Source of the DNA: Acidobacteriota bacterium
GTDB lineage: Bacteria > Acidobacteriota > Vicinamibacteria > Vicinamibacterales > SCN-69-37
Assembly: GCA_016716905.1 (NCBI GenBank)
Contig: JADJUS010000003.1
Span: forward strand, 248,001-312,000
Length of the DNA: 64,000 nt
Reading direction: 5' to 3'
The notes beneath the pieces were generated by a model. It was not told where the DNA came from. It saw only the letters and a list, made by a program, of their open reading frames with translations, and made no database searches. Each line of letters starts with the position of its first letter. Positions within the stretch are counted from its first letter, which is position 1. This document shows positions 50,698-62,200 of this stretch, one piece after another. The translations under genes were made by a program, and so were the position numbers.

Positions 50698-51816
50698 TCA
50701 TTTTCGCGCGCTGAGCCAGTCCAGCGGCAGCGCGCGAACCGTGCGCCCATTGCCCGTCATGTCGGTAGCGCGCAGGAGCGAGTTGTAGACCGCTTCCTCG
50801 GTCGCGTCCATCACGGCCTCGAACAATCCAGACACTGCGTCGGTGGGCAGGAAGGTCCGCGCTTGCGGGCCATTGGTGGCGGTGACGCGATTTTCGCGCG
50901 CGGTGGAAAACGCAATCGCGAAGTCGCCGCTGCCGTTTGAATACGTCGATCCCGTGCGTGCCAGCGCGAAGATGCCGCGCGCGGCCAGCCGTTCCAGGTC
51001 GCGTGCGTCGAGCGGCGCGTCCGTGGCAATCACGATCATGCACGACCCGTCCGCGTCACTGGCGCCCGGCGCGGGCGATACGCGCTGCCACACGGGAATG
51101 CCCGCGATCGTCAACCGGCCGCCGTAGTTGCTCTGCACGAGCACCCCGACGGTCCACACCGGCACCTCGCCACCGCCGCCATCCGTTGCGTTCCTGCGGA
51201 CCACACGAGACGACGTTCCAATGCCGCCCTTCCAGCCGAACGCAATCGTGCCCGTGCCCGCGCCGACGGCGCCTTCACTCACCGCGCCGCCACGCGCATT
51301 CGTCAAGGCCTCCATGACGTGCTCACGCGTGACGTGCAAGCCGCGGATGTCATTCAAGCCGCCATCGTTGGTTTCGCCGACCAGCGCGTTCACTGAACGT
51401 ACGTTGGCGTTGCCGGGCTGTTCGAGCGTCCACCGCACCACGGCGTCCAGGGCCGTGCCGACCGCGAGTGTGTTGGTCAGCACAATCGGCGTTTCAATCG
51501 TCCCAAGTTCCCGCACCTGAGTGGACCCGGCGAGTTTGCCGAACGCGTTCCCTACAAACACGCCGCCAGGCACCTTTTCGCGAAAGAGATTCCCTTCGTG
51601 CGGGAGGATGGCCGTGACGCCCGTACGCACATTCTCTCCACTGATCACCGTCGTCTGGCCCACCCGTACGCCCGAGACGTCGGTGATGGCGTTGAGGGCG
51701 CCCGGCGTGCCGGCACCGGGCGTGATGCCGATATCCCGCGCCCTGGGCCGCATCTGCGCGGATAGCGCCCCGGCCATCGCGAGAACCGCCAACACATTCA
51801 CCAGTGCTCGCTGCAT
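50698..51816 (-). CDS. P1 (DmpA) family peptidase
   Basis: 372 residues with a signal peptide (LVNVLAVLAMAGALSAQ). DmpA-family motifs: DIGITPGAGTPGALNAITDV, VNALVGETNDGGLNDIRG and the autoprocessing region GAGTGTIAFGWKGGIGTSSR. These self-cleaving enzymes are aminopeptidases/amidases that act on D- or L-amino-acid N-termini and beta-peptides. The exported form suggests peptide scavenging, along with neighbouring M14 and S9 peptidases. Confidence 0.88.
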   Translation of the reverse strand: MQRALVNVLAVLAMAGALSAQMRPRARDIGITPGAGTPGALNAITDVSGVRVGQTTVISGENVRTGVTAILPHEGNLFREKVPGGVFVGNAFGKLAGSTQVRELGTIETPIVLTNTLAVGTALDAVVRWTLEQPGNANVRSVNALVGETNDGGLNDIRGLHVTREHVMEALTNARGGAVSEGAVGAGTGTIAFGWKGGIGTSSRVVRRNATDGGGGEVPVWTVGVLVQSNYGGRLTIAGIPVWQRVSPAPGASDADGSCMIVIATDAPLDARDLERLAARGIFALARTGSTYSNGSGDFAIAFSTARENRVTATNGPQARTFLPTDAVSGLFEAVMDATEEAVYNSLLRATDMTGNGRTVRALPLDWLSARK

Positions 51817-51824
51817 TTGTGCCT

Positions 51825-51930
51825 CCTCGGCCTTGAGGAACAGGCCGAGCTACGAAACATCCTCGGCCTTGAGATCCAGGCCGAGCTACGAAACATCCTC
51901 GGCCTTGAGATCCAGGCCGCGCTACGAAAA
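51825..51930. repeat. Three tandem 36-bp repeat units
   Basis: Units starting at 51825, 51861 and 51897 read CCTCGGCCTTGAG(GAA/ATC)CAGGCCG(A/C)GCTACGAAA. Each unit can fold (CTCGGCCT/AGGCCGAG). They belong to the dispersed CTTGAG...GCTACG family and lie in the divergent promoter region of the P1 and S9 peptidase genes. Confidence 0.8.
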
Positions 51931-52012
51931 CAGTTCCCCAGTTCCCCAGTTCCCCAGTTCCCCAGTTCCCCAGTTCCCCAGTTCCCCAGTTCCCCAGTTC
52001 CCCAGTCCCCCA
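51931..52012. repeat. 8-bp minisatellite (CAGTTCCC)n
   Basis: About ten near-perfect tandem copies of CAGTTCCC lie 70 bp before the S9 peptidase start. The reverse unit GGGAACTG reappears at 59206-59269. Copy number is likely to vary between strains. Confidence 0.85.
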
Positions 52013-52079
52013 GTCCCCTGTGGACTCTGGACCCCAGAGACCCCGATAATACTCGCGGTTTCCCTCCGGAGGAGTTCCT

Positions 52080-55058
52080 ATGAGATTGCGGATGCGGCGG
52101 CAAGTACTGAGCGTGGTGTGTGTGATGACCCTGGTGGCGGCCTGGTCGGGCCTGCCGGTGGATGCGCAGGCGCCCGCCAAGCGACCGATCTCGTACGACA
52201 CGATGGACTATTGGCGTTCGATTGGCGGTCAACGCCTGTCTGATGACGGCCAGTGGCTGGCCTACGGTGTTTCGTCACAGGGCGAAGACGGCGAACTCAT
52301 CGTACGGAACCTGACATCGGGCAAGGAACTGAAACACCCAAGAGGGACCAACCCAGTCTTCACACCTGACGGCAAGTTCGTCCTTTTCACGATTGTTCCG
52401 GTGAAGACCAACGGAGACGATGACGCGGCGGCCGGTCGCGCGGGTGGCGCTGGTGGCGAGGCGGCCGAAGGCGCCGGGGCCGCAGCCGCGGCGCGCAACT
52501 CCGCGGGCATTATGGCGTTGCCATCGGGGCAGGTCACGGTTGTGGAACAGATCAGCACCATCCGTCTTGCCGAGGACTCAAGTGTGTGGCTTGCGCTGCA
52601 CAAAGGCCGCGCGCCTGCGGCCGGTGGCCGTGGTGGACGAGGCGGAGCGGGCGGCGGACGTGCTGGTGGTGGACGAGCGGGTGGCGCGGCCACCGAGCCT
52701 CCGGCGACACCGCCTGCGGCCACACCCGCGACTGCGACGGCCCCCGGCACTCCTGCGGCACCTGCAGAGAAGCGCAAGGACGCCGGCAGTGACCTCATCA
52801 TCAGGAACCTCGCAACCGGCGCGGAATTCACCCTCAATGAAGTGAACGAGTTCGCGTGGAACAAGGGTGGATCGTGGCTGGCGTATGCCGTGTCGTCCAC
52901 CGACGCCGCGAAGGACGGCGCGTTCGCGCGCCAGATGTCGGACAACGCCGTCAAGACCCTGCACACCGGCAAGGGCCACTACAAGAGCTTCGCGTTCGAC
53001 GAGGCGGGCACGCAGCTCGCGTTCCTCAGCGACCAGGCGGAATACGAGAAGCCCGTTGCGCCGTACCGCCTGTACTACTGGAAGGCCAACGACTCGGCCG
53101 CCGCTGAGATTGTCTCGGCGACGACACGCGGTGTGCCGCAGGGCCGGGTGGTCCACGACAGTGCGCCGCGGTTTTCTGAAGACGGCAAGCAGCTCTTCCT
53201 GAACACCGCCCCGCCTCCAGCCGCGCCGGCAGAGCCCAACGCGAAGCGCCCGATCAATGTGGACGTCTGGAACTACCAGGATGCGCAGTTGCAGCCGATG
53301 CAGCGCGTGCGGGCCACGCAGGATCGCAACCGCAGCTATCGCGCGGTGTTCCATGTGGGCGACAAGCGGTTCGTGCAACTCGCTACGGCAGACATGCCCA
53401 CGGTGAATCCCGGTACCCATCCCGAGCGCGCGGTGGGCACGTCGGACCTGCCGTATCAGCAGCTTGTTTCGTGGGACCAGAGTTACAACGACGTCTACCT
53501 GGTGGATCTGAAGACGGGCCAGCGGCGGAAGATCATGGAGAAGGCGCCGCAAGCCGCCTCGCTTTCGCCCGCGGGCAACTACCTGCTGTCGTTTGATGAG
53601 TTCACCGGACACTGGTCCAGCTACCGCATTTCCGACGGGCTGAAGGTCAACCTGACCGAACGGCTCCCTGTGAAGTTCTACCAGGAAGACCACGACACGC
53701 CGGACATGCCGGGAGCCTACGGCTCCGCCGGGTGGACAGAGGGTGACAAGACCCTGCTGCTGTACGACCAGTTCGACATCTGGGAGATGCGTCCCGACGG
53801 CACGAACGCACGCATGATCACCGGCGGCGAAGGGCGCAAGCAGGGGCTGGTGTACCGCTACCGTTCGCTTGACCCGGAACTGCGCACGATTCCCAGCACC
53901 GGCCCCGTGCTGCTGGCCACCACCAACGATGCGACCAAAGCATCGGGGTTCTATCGCACCAGCCTGACCGGTACCGCCGCACCCGAAAAAGTGGTGATGC
54001 TCGACAAGTCGTTCGGTGCAGTGACCAAGGCGAAGAACTCGGACCGCCTTGTGTTCACGCTGTCGCGTTTCGAGGAGTTCCCGAACCTCTGGGTGAGCGA
54101 CGGCAACTTCGGCGGCATGCAGAAGGTGTCGGATGCAAATCCCCAGCAGGCGGAGTTCGTGTGGGGCACCTCTGAGCTGGTCGAGTACATCAATGCCGAC
54201 GGCATCAAGCTGCGCGCGATCCTGACGAAGCCCGAGGGCTTCGACCCGACGAAGAAATACCCGATGATGGTTTACATCTACGAGGGATTGACGGCGGGCC
54301 TGCACGGCTACTCGGCGCCCAACGTGGGCACGAGCGTCAACGTCACCCGGTATGCCAGCAACGGCTACGTGGTGCTTCGCCCAGACATCATCTACAACAC
54401 CGGCTTCCCCGGTGAGGCCGCTGAAAAGTGCGTCATCCCGGCCGTGAACACGATCGTCGCGCAGGGTTACATCGATCCGAAGCGCATCGGCATCCAGGGC
54501 CACTCGTGGGGCGGTTACCAGATCACCCACCTGATCACGCGGACGAACATGTTCGCCGCGGTTCAGGCCGGCGCGTCCGTGTCGAACATGGTCAGCGCGT
54601 ACGGCGGCATTCGCTGGGGCACCGGCATGGTGCGGCAGTTCCAGTACGAAAAGACGCAGAGCCGCATCGGCGCGCCGCCCTGGGACAAAACGCTGGAGTT
54701 CATCGAGAACTCGCCGATCTTCTGGGTCGAGAAGGTCAACACGCCGTACCTCACGATCCACAACGATGCCGACGACGCGGTGCCGTGGTATCAGGGGATT
54801 GAGTTCTTCACCGCCCTGCGTCGGCTTGGGAAGGAAGCGTACTTCTTCAACTACAACGGCGAGCTCCACGGCCTGCGCAACCGCGACAACATGAAGCACT
54901 GGACGGTGCATCAGGACGAGTTCTTCGACCACTACCTGCTTGGCAAGCCGAAGCCGGAGTGGATGGACAAGGGCGTGCCGTTCCTCGAGCGTGGCACGCG
55001 CGATGTCCTTGGGCTGTTCAAGCGCGAGAAGCCGGCACCGGCCGCCGCCGGCAAGTAG
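52080..55058 (+). CDS. Secreted S9 family (prolyl oligopeptidase-like) peptidase
   Basis: 992 residues with a signal peptide and a strong ribosome site (GGAGGAG). A long beta-propeller part (to ~690) is interrupted by a Gly/Ala/Pro-rich insert (~115-235). The alpha/beta-hydrolase domain has the nucleophile in QGHSWGGYQ (Ser ~809), Asp in NDADDAVPW (~895) and His in GELHGLRN (~930). It is larger than typical DPP-IV/POP proteins and probably cleaves oligopeptides after proline or alanine in the periplasm. The stop codon overlaps the dut start by one base. Confidence 0.88.
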   Translation: MRLRMRRQVLSVVCVMTLVAAWSGLPVDAQAPAKRPISYDTMDYWRSIGGQRLSDDGQWLAYGVSSQGEDGELIVRNLTSGKELKHPRGTNPVFTPDGKFVLFTIVPVKTNGDDDAAAGRAGGAGGEAAEGAGAAAAARNSAGIMALPSGQVTVVEQISTIRLAEDSSVWLALHKGRAPAAGGRGGRGGAGGGRAGGGRAGGAATEPPATPPAATPATATAPGTPAAPAEKRKDAGSDLIIRNLATGAEFTLNEVNEFAWNKGGSWLAYAVSSTDAAKDGAFARQMSDNAVKTLHTGKGHYKSFAFDEAGTQLAFLSDQAEYEKPVAPYRLYYWKANDSAAAEIVSATTRGVPQGRVVHDSAPRFSEDGKQLFLNTAPPPAAPAEPNAKRPINVDVWNYQDAQLQPMQRVRATQDRNRSYRAVFHVGDKRFVQLATADMPTVNPGTHPERAVGTSDLPYQQLVSWDQSYNDVYLVDLKTGQRRKIMEKAPQAASLSPAGNYLLSFDEFTGHWSSYRISDGLKVNLTERLPVKFYQEDHDTPDMPGAYGSAGWTEGDKTLLLYDQFDIWEMRPDGTNARMITGGEGRKQGLVYRYRSLDPELRTIPSTGPVLLATTNDATKASGFYRTSLTGTAAPEKVVMLDKSFGAVTKAKNSDRLVFTLSRFEEFPNLWVSDGNFGGMQKVSDANPQQAEFVWGTSELVEYINADGIKLRAILTKPEGFDPTKKYPMMVYIYEGLTAGLHGYSAPNVGTSVNVTRYASNGYVVLRPDIIYNTGFPGEAAEKCVIPAVNTIVAQGYIDPKRIGIQGHSWGGYQITHLITRTNMFAAVQAGASVSNMVSAYGGIRWGTGMVRQFQYEKTQSRIGAPPWDKTLEFIENSPIFWVEKVNTPYLTIHNDADDAVPWYQGIEFFTALRRLGKEAYFFNYNGELHGLRNRDNMKHWTVHQDEFFDHYLLGKPKPEWMDKGVPFLERGTRDVLGLFKREKPAPAAAGK

Positions 55059-55480
55059 TGCGCATCCATCGTCTGTCGCCCGCCGTGCCGATGCCGTCGT
55101 ACCAGACGGCCGGCGCGGCGGGGTTCGACCTCGCCGCCAGCGCCGACGTGACCGTGGCGCCCGGCGCCATTGTGCTGGTGCCGACCGGTCTCGTGGTTGA
55201 AGTTCCACCCGGTCATTTTCTCGGCATCTTCGCGCGCAGCAGCACGCCGCTCAAGAAGGGCCTGGTCGTGGCCAATGGGGTCGGAGTCCTCGACAGTGAC
55301 TACTGTGGCCCCACCGACGAACTCAAGATCCAGGTGATGAACGTCACCTCCGCCGTCGTCGAAGTGAAGGTGGGGGACCGCCTCGCGCAAGGCGTGGTGA
55401 TGCCGTACGCGCGTGTGGAGCTCGAGGATGGTGACGGTGCGACCGCGCCGTCACGCGGCGGCTTCGGCTCCACCGGCTGA
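55058..55480 (+). CDS. dut: Deoxyuridine 5'-triphosphate nucleotidohydrolase
   Basis: 140 residues from GTG 55058, whose G is the last base of the S9 stop (TAGTG). All five dUTPase motifs are seen: AGFDLAASA, ARSSTPLKKG, GVLDSDYCGPTDELK, GDRLAQGVV and SRGGFGSTG. The trimeric enzyme converts dUTP to dUMP, keeping uracil out of DNA. Translational coupling to a secreted peptidase is odd and probably fortuitous. Confidence 0.92.
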   Translation: MRIHRLSPAVPMPSYQTAGAAGFDLAASADVTVAPGAIVLVPTGLVVEVPPGHFLGIFARSSTPLKKGLVVANGVGVLDSDYCGPTDELKIQVMNVTSAVVEVKVGDRLAQGVVMPYARVELEDGDGATAPSRGGFGSTG

Positions 55481-55703
55481 GAGATCACGCTGCATCCCTG
55501 ATCGGGGGTTCCGGTCTCCCCAAACCAGGGGCCCGCGCCCCCCCCCCCCCCCCCGGCCCCGCGCGGGGCCCCCGCCACGACGGATCACTGGGAGACGCTG
55601 AGGCTCGGAGTCTCCTTTTCTCCTTTGATCCTGCGTGGGATGCGCTGGGGGCCGTGGGGCCAGCGCGGGTCGTCCAATGGGCGTATGATGCTGATTGGGT
55701 GCT
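55481..55703. other. Spacer with a 17-nt poly-C tract and a dispersed repeat
   Basis: A run of 17 C (55538-55554) sits in GC-only sequence. Just after it, CACGACGGATCACTGGGAGA and the following GACGCTGAGG resemble, in inverted orientation, the DNA just downstream of pnp (25750-25830). Homopolymers of this length are prone to sequencing error. Confidence 0.6.
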
Positions 55704-56446
55704 ATGGACGCCATCAGTGGCGACTTTCTGCAGCCCGGCGATCGCCTGATCGCGATCGTCGGGAATTACGGCTCCGGCAAGACCGAAGTCTCGGTGAATC
55801 TGTCTCTGCAGCTCGCCCGGCACGGCTCCCACGTCCAAATCGCTGATCTCGACATCGTCAATCCCTACTTCCGTTGCCGCGAGGCGTCCACCCTGATGGA
55901 GGCCCACGGCATCCGTGTCGTCGTGCCGCCGGGGGCGCAGGCGTGGGCCGATTTGCCGATCGTGCTGCCGGAAATTCGCGGGATGCTGCACCCGCCCGCA
56001 GGCACGCTGTCCATCCTCGATGTCGGAGGTGATGACGTCGGCGCCCGGTCACTGGCGTCGTTCCGCACCAGCATCGCGGAGGGCGACTATCAGCTGTGGC
56101 AGGTCATCAATGCGAAGCGGCCGTTCACCGACACGGTGGCCGGCTGCCTGGCGATGCGCCGAGCCATCGAGACCGCCTCTCGCTGGTCGATCACCGGTCT
56201 CCTGGTCAACTCACATCTTGTCGACCAGACCACGCCGCAGGTGGTGCTGGACGGATGGACACTCGGCCAGGCCGTGGCGAAGGAGACGGGCCTGCCCATT
56301 CGCCTCGTGGCCGTGATGGACACTCTGGCTGACGCCCCTGAGCTCGCAGAAATCGGTGCGCCCGTGCTGCGCATGACCCGCCTGATGACGCCGCCATGGC
56401 TGGTGCCGCGTCCCGCCTCTCTCTCCCGTCTTCAAGGAGTACGCCC

Positions 56447-56450
<4 letters not shown>
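55704..56450 (+). CDS. P-loop NTPase, first gene of the oxidoreductase operon
   Basis: 248 residues from ATG 55704 (a second ATG lies at 55695). Walker A is IVGNYGSGKTEVSVNLSLQL, followed by VQIADLDIVNPYFRCRE and LSILDVGGDDVGARSLASF, a CobQ/ParA-like deviant layout. It has no recognised substrate domain. It overlaps the next gene by 4 bp (GTGA), and the whole run to 59233 overlaps gene by gene, so the NTPase probably serves the oxidoreductase, for example in cofactor insertion or in sensing. That role is inference. Confidence 0.75.
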
Positions 56451-57425
<975 letters not shown>

Positions 57426-57436
<11 letters not shown>

Positions 57437-57995
57437 CACCGCGACACGCGTGGACACCGAAGTGCTGATGGCCGGCTTTGGCGGCCAGGGCACGTTGCTG
57501 GCCGGCAAGGTGCTGGCCCAGGCGAGCATGGAGGAAGGCCGGGAGGTGAGTTGGCTGCCATCGTACGGACCCGAGATGCGCGGTGGCACGGCCAACGTCA
57601 TCGTCTGTATCGCGTCGAAACCGATCGGGTCGCCGCTCATTGAACGTCCCCGCGGGCTCATCGTGATGAACCTGCCGTCGATGGACAAGTTCGCGCCGAA
57701 GGTGAAGCCGGGCGGCGTGATTGTCATCAATCAGTCGCTCATCGAGAAGGATCCGCACCGGGATGATTGCGTGGTGATTCGCGTGCCGTCGCGCGAACTG
57801 GCGCAGGCGGCCGGGTCGGCCCGGGCGGCGAACTTCGTCATGCTGGGCGCGTACATCGGCGCCACGGGCGCCGTCTCGCCCGAGGCCATCGAACACGCGA
57901 TTGCCGAGGAGTTTGCCGGCGGCAAAGAGAAGTTCATTCCGTCGTCAGTGGCGGCGTTTCGCGCGGGTGTGGAGGCGGTATGTCCAAAGTCCTGA
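57426..57995 (+). CDS. 2-oxoacid:ferredoxin oxidoreductase gamma subunit
   Basis: 189 residues. Typical gamma-domain sequence: VLMAGFGGQGTLLAGKVLAQ, EGREVSWLPSYGPEMRGGTA and VIRVPSRELAQAAGSARAAN. It overlaps the beta gene by 11 bp and the alpha gene by 16 bp, which implies tight translational coupling and stoichiometric assembly. Confidence 0.9.
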
Positions 57996-59233
57996 TGAAG
58001 GGGAACGAGGCGCTCGGCGAAGCGGCCATCCGTGCAGGGTGCGTCCATTTTTTCGGGTATCCGATCACGCCCCAGACCGAAGTGCCGGAGTACCTGGTGA
58101 AACGGCTGCCGGAAGTGGGCGGTGCGTTTGTGCAGGCCGAGAGTGAAGTGGCGGCCATTCACATGGTGTACGGCGCGGCCGGCGTGGGCATCAAGTGCAT
58201 GACCTCGTCATCCTCGCCCGGCATCAGCCTGATGGCCGAGGGCATGAGCTACCTTGCCGCCTGTGAATTGCCGTGCGTGGTCATCAACATCATGCGTGCA
58301 GGTCCGGGACTGGGTGGCATCCTCCCGGCGCAGAGTGATTACTTCCAGGCCACGCGCGGACACGGCCACGGCGACTATCAACTGATTGTGCTGGCGCCGG
58401 CCTCCGTGCAGGAAGCCGTCGATCTCATGACGCTGGCGTTTGAGCTGGCCGAACAGTATCGCAACCCGGTGATGGTGTGCGCCGACGGAATGATCGGCCA
58501 GATGATGGAGCCGGTTGAATTTGCAAGTGAGGGCAGGGGAGCGCCGTTCAAGGAGAACGACTGGGAGTTGACGGGCCGAAAGGGCCGCGCGCGCCGGATC
58601 GTGAACTCGCTGTTCCTCTCTCCGGAGACCCTCTTCCAGCACAACGTGCATCTGAAGGAAAAGTACGACCGCATTCATCGCGACGAGGTGCGGTGGGAAC
58701 TCTACGGTGGCGACGAGCCGTACGATTTGCTGCTGGTCGCATTCGGCACCATGGCCCGCATCTGCAAGACGGCGATTGACGATGTGCGGCGAGAGGGGCT
58801 GCGGGTGGCGCTGTTCAGGCCAATTACCTTAAACCCGTACCCGATGGCAGCATGCCGCGCGGCGATGGACGCGATGGGGGCCGCGGGCCAGGTGCTGACG
58901 GTGGAGATGAACATGGGGCAGATGGTGCACGACGTGCGCTACGCCGCCGCAGGTTCCAGGAACGTGGACTTCTATGGTATGGCCGGTGGCTTGGTGCCAT
59001 CGCCCGATCAGGTGGCCGCTCAAATCCGCGCGAGGGTAAACGCCATGGCAGAACCGACTGACGACCGAACGCCGATCCGGGTGTGGACGGGCACGGGCCT
59101 GTGCGCGGAATCCCAGGGAGATGGGGTGCCCTGTACCGGCACAGACGGCACGTGTGACACGTGCGGACGCGCACTCGCCGGCCAGATCACGACGGATCAC
59201 AGGAAGTTAGGAACTGAGGAACTGGGGAACTGA
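57980..59233 (+). CDS. 2-oxoacid:ferredoxin oxidoreductase alpha subunit with Cys-containing tail
   Basis: 417 residues from ATG 57980. Pyruvate/2-oxoglutarate:ferredoxin alpha motifs: FFGYPITPQTEVPEYLVKRL, VGIKCMTSSSSPGISLMAEG, IMRAGPGLGGILPAQSDYF and the domain II region LTVEMNMGQMVHDVR. The last ~45 residues are unusual: four Cys in CAESQGDGVPCTGTDGTCDTC could bind metal. The final residues KLGTEELGN are encoded by the GGAACTG minisatellite, so the original stop was lost or overrun. Confidence 0.88.
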   Translation: MSKVLMKGNEALGEAAIRAGCVHFFGYPITPQTEVPEYLVKRLPEVGGAFVQAESEVAAIHMVYGAAGVGIKCMTSSSSPGISLMAEGMSYLAACELPCVVINIMRAGPGLGGILPAQSDYFQATRGHGHGDYQLIVLAPASVQEAVDLMTLAFELAEQYRNPVMVCADGMIGQMMEPVEFASEGRGAPFKENDWELTGRKGRARRIVNSLFLSPETLFQHNVHLKEKYDRIHRDEVRWELYGGDEPYDLLLVAFGTMARICKTAIDDVRREGLRVALFRPITLNPYPMAACRAAMDAMGAAGQVLTVEMNMGQMVHDVRYAAAGSRNVDFYGMAGGLVPSPDQVAAQIRARVNAMAEPTDDRTPIRVWTGTGLCAESQGDGVPCTGTDGTCDTCGRALAGQITTDHRKLGTEELGN

Positions 59234-59269
59234 GGAGTTCCTCAATTCCTCAGTTCCCAAGTTCCCAAC
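59206..59269. terminator. Inverted repeat built from GGAACTG minisatellite units
   Basis: GTTAGGAACTGAGGAACTGG and onward (59206-59236) pairs with 59239-59269 at about 25 of 31 positions. It straddles the korA-type stop codon between convergent genes and may terminate both transcripts. The unit is the reverse of the CAGTTCCC repeat at 51931-52012. Confidence 0.65.
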
Positions 59270-59281
59270 TTTCGTACGTTG

Positions 59282-62200
59282 TTACTTGCCCGCGTCCAGG
59301 TCGTTCCAGTGCATCAGGGTGTTGAAGCCCAGGATGAAGGTGCCCTGTGTCTGCCACCGCCAGAAGGGACGGATGGCGAACATGACGACGTGGCCCTTGC
59401 CGAGGGGCGCATCAATGACCTGCGGACGGCTCTGAAGATTCTCAGCGCCGAGTACGCCGCCTGACAGCAGCATGTCGCTGGCGCTTGGCGGGAACGCGAG
59501 GATGACCCGTGGTCGCATGAAGTCCATCAGCGCCGCGCCACCGCCCGCGCCACCGCGGCCGCCCCCACGACCACCGAAGGCCGCGCCGCCTGCGGGTGCC
59601 GCGGCCGCCGGCGCCGCCGTGGCGGCCCAGTCCACCAGCGGATTCCAGGTGCCGAACACGTTCGTGCTGGCGCCCATCGGCGCCGTGTTCTGGTAGTTGC
59701 CTCCGCCGCCACCGCGTCCACCGCGACCCGCCGCGGCCGCCGGCGCTTCCGCGAGCGGACCAGGCTGACCGGCGACGCTGAACAGCGGCCCGCCGGCGGC
59801 TTTGTAGTAGACGGGCAGGTTGTTGCGGGGAACGCCATACACGATGGGGCTCGTGCGGTCGGCCACCACGCCGCGATAGATCGAGCCCGGCGCCACCAGA
59901 CCCGCCGCCTGATCCACCGTGATGCCTGGCGTCAGGTAGTTGGTCGGGAAGATCGATGAGGTGCCGCCTTCGGTGATGATCGTGCCGCCGGCCTGTGCAA
60001 ACTCGTAGAGCTTCCGGAGCCCTGCCTGGCCGAGGCCGCCGCGGGTGTCTTCAGAGGAATCGGGATACCCGAGCGACTGGAACTCCGGCGTCTTCTTGAA
60101 GGGCACGGGTGTCCCGGTCGTCGGCGCTTCCTGGCCGACGCCACCGCCGTGCGGCCAGAGGATCACGTCGAACTGCGCGCGCAGATCGCGCTTCACCACT
60201 TCGTTCTCGCCGAAGTACGTGTACGGAATCTTGTAGTAGTCCAGCGCGGCGCGCACCCAGCCTTCGTCCTGGGTGTTGCCCCAACTGTGGATGTAGCCGA
60301 TGCGCGGCACATCAAGGTCGTGGGTCTTCACCGTGGTGGGCACCGACGCCACCGCGTAGCCTGACAGACCCAGATCGCGCAGCACGGGTTCGAGTTGCGC
60401 ACGATTGGCCCCGGGGATGATGAATGACCCGGCGCTGAACTTGTGCCCATCGGCTTCAAACGCCGTTTCTGCCGCGGCCATCTTCACGCTCGCGAACTGG
60501 AAGCGGAACTGCGCCAGCAGGTTGTCGCCCGAGTGTTCGACGACGATCGTGGAGCCGGTGCCGGTGACGCCGCCGGGCGCGCGAACGGGCGAGGTCACCG
60601 GCGCCATCGGCGCCGACAGCAGCGCCTTGTCGGTGACGGCGGTCATCACGAGGTTGCGCATCATCGGATACGTCCAGCCCAGGTCGTCATACGGGCTGGG
60701 GTTGGACATCGAATAGTCCTGCACCTCGAAGTAGATGTCGGCCACGGTGCGGTACGGCTGGTCGCCGCGCAGAATCCAGTCGCCGGGTTTGACCTGCACG
60801 TTGCCCGCTGTGAAGGCGGCCGTGGCAGTGTGCACTTCCATGCCCTGCGCCATAAGGCCGTTCACCGCTTCAGCGGCGTTGGCCTTGCTCGTTTGCGTGG
60901 CAGGAACGACCCAGCCGAACGAGGGACCGTTGGTGCCCTTCGCCACGGCGTTCTTGTTCTTGATCCAGTAGTTCTCGAGCCACCGCTCTTTGTCCTTGCC
61001 GGTAAAGCTCAGCGCAAACAGCACGGCCGACTGGCTCATGTTCACGTGCGCGCGCGGACCCCAGTTGACGTTGCCCGGATCGGGATTTGGGCGGAACCAC
61101 TCGCGGCTGTTGCCGCGCCCACCGCGACCAGCCTGTGGTGCGCCTGCAGGCGCTGCGCCTGGTCCCGCGCCACGCGCGCCGCGACCCGCGCCCGGTGCCG
61201 CGACCGCTGCTGCAGCCGATGCCCCTGGCGGCACTGCTGGCGCGCCGGGATACGTCGTCGGGTTGCCGACGTTGTAGCCGCCCACCTCGTAGAAGCGTCC
61301 GGTCGCGTTGTGCGTGTGCACGGCATAGAACATGTAGTTGGGCGTCCAGCCGTCGTAGAACCCGTAGGTCCACACACCGGGCACGCCGCGTTTGGTCATC
61401 TCCATGACGTCGTTCTGCGCGAACATCCACCACTCACCAATGGTGATCGGGTCAAGCTGCTCGTTGTAGGGGCCCGTGCCGGTGGAGGCGTACAGCAACT
61501 GCGCCTGCTCGTGCAGGTCGTGCAGGACGGTGGGCTTCCATTCGGTGGCCACCTTCATCACGTTCTTGGTCATCGAAAGGAACTGGCCCATGCCGTCGCG
61601 GTTGTTGTCGTGTGCGACGTACTTGCCCCAGTAGGGAAGCCCGAGCTGGCCCGTCAGGCCTTCGGCGGCGCGTTTGGCGTTGTAGTAATACGTGTCCACG
61701 ATGCGCTCGCGGCCGTCCACTTCAACGACGGGTGTGATGAACGTGATGACGTTGTTGCGAATCTGCTGGATGAAGGGTGATTCCTCCACCACAAGGCGAT
61801 AGGCCAGTTCCATCAGCATCTCGGGACCGCCGCGTTCGGTGGAATGCACGCCGCTCGTAAGCCAGTAGATCGGCTTGGCCTGCGTGATGATCTGGCGCGC
61901 CTGGGTCTCGGTGGTCTTGCGCGGGTCGGTCAGCGACTGCAGGTAGCCCTTGTACTTGTCGAGGTTCTTGATCGTGTCTTCGTTGGCGATGGCCAGCACG
62001 ATCTGGTCGCGGCCCTCTTCGGTCTGGCCGATGGTCCAGAACTTCGCGCGGCCCGTGCCTGAATCTGCGATGGCCTTCATGTACGCATGAATGTCCTTGG
62101 CGTAGGTGAGCACGCCGGGCTGGCCCGCGATGTGGCCGACCGCCGGGAACTTCAGCGGGGTCGGGACTTTATCGGACGCCGGCAGGTGGTCCACCAACTC

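Noticed and set aside
51931..52012. Possible CRISPR-like array
   Set aside because: Units are 8 bp, contiguous and without spacers, so this is a minisatellite.
52578..55208. 876-residue open frame on the minus strand opposite the S9 peptidase
   Set aside because: It is an antisense shadow of high-GC coding DNA. The sense frame has a signal peptide, a complete catalytic triad and a strong ribosome site; the antisense translation is His/Arg/Val-rich without domain motifs.
55538..55554. Poly-C tract as a phase-variation switch
   Set aside because: It is intergenic, more than 100 bp from the next start codon and flanked by GC-only sequence. A sequencing or assembly artefact is at least as likely.
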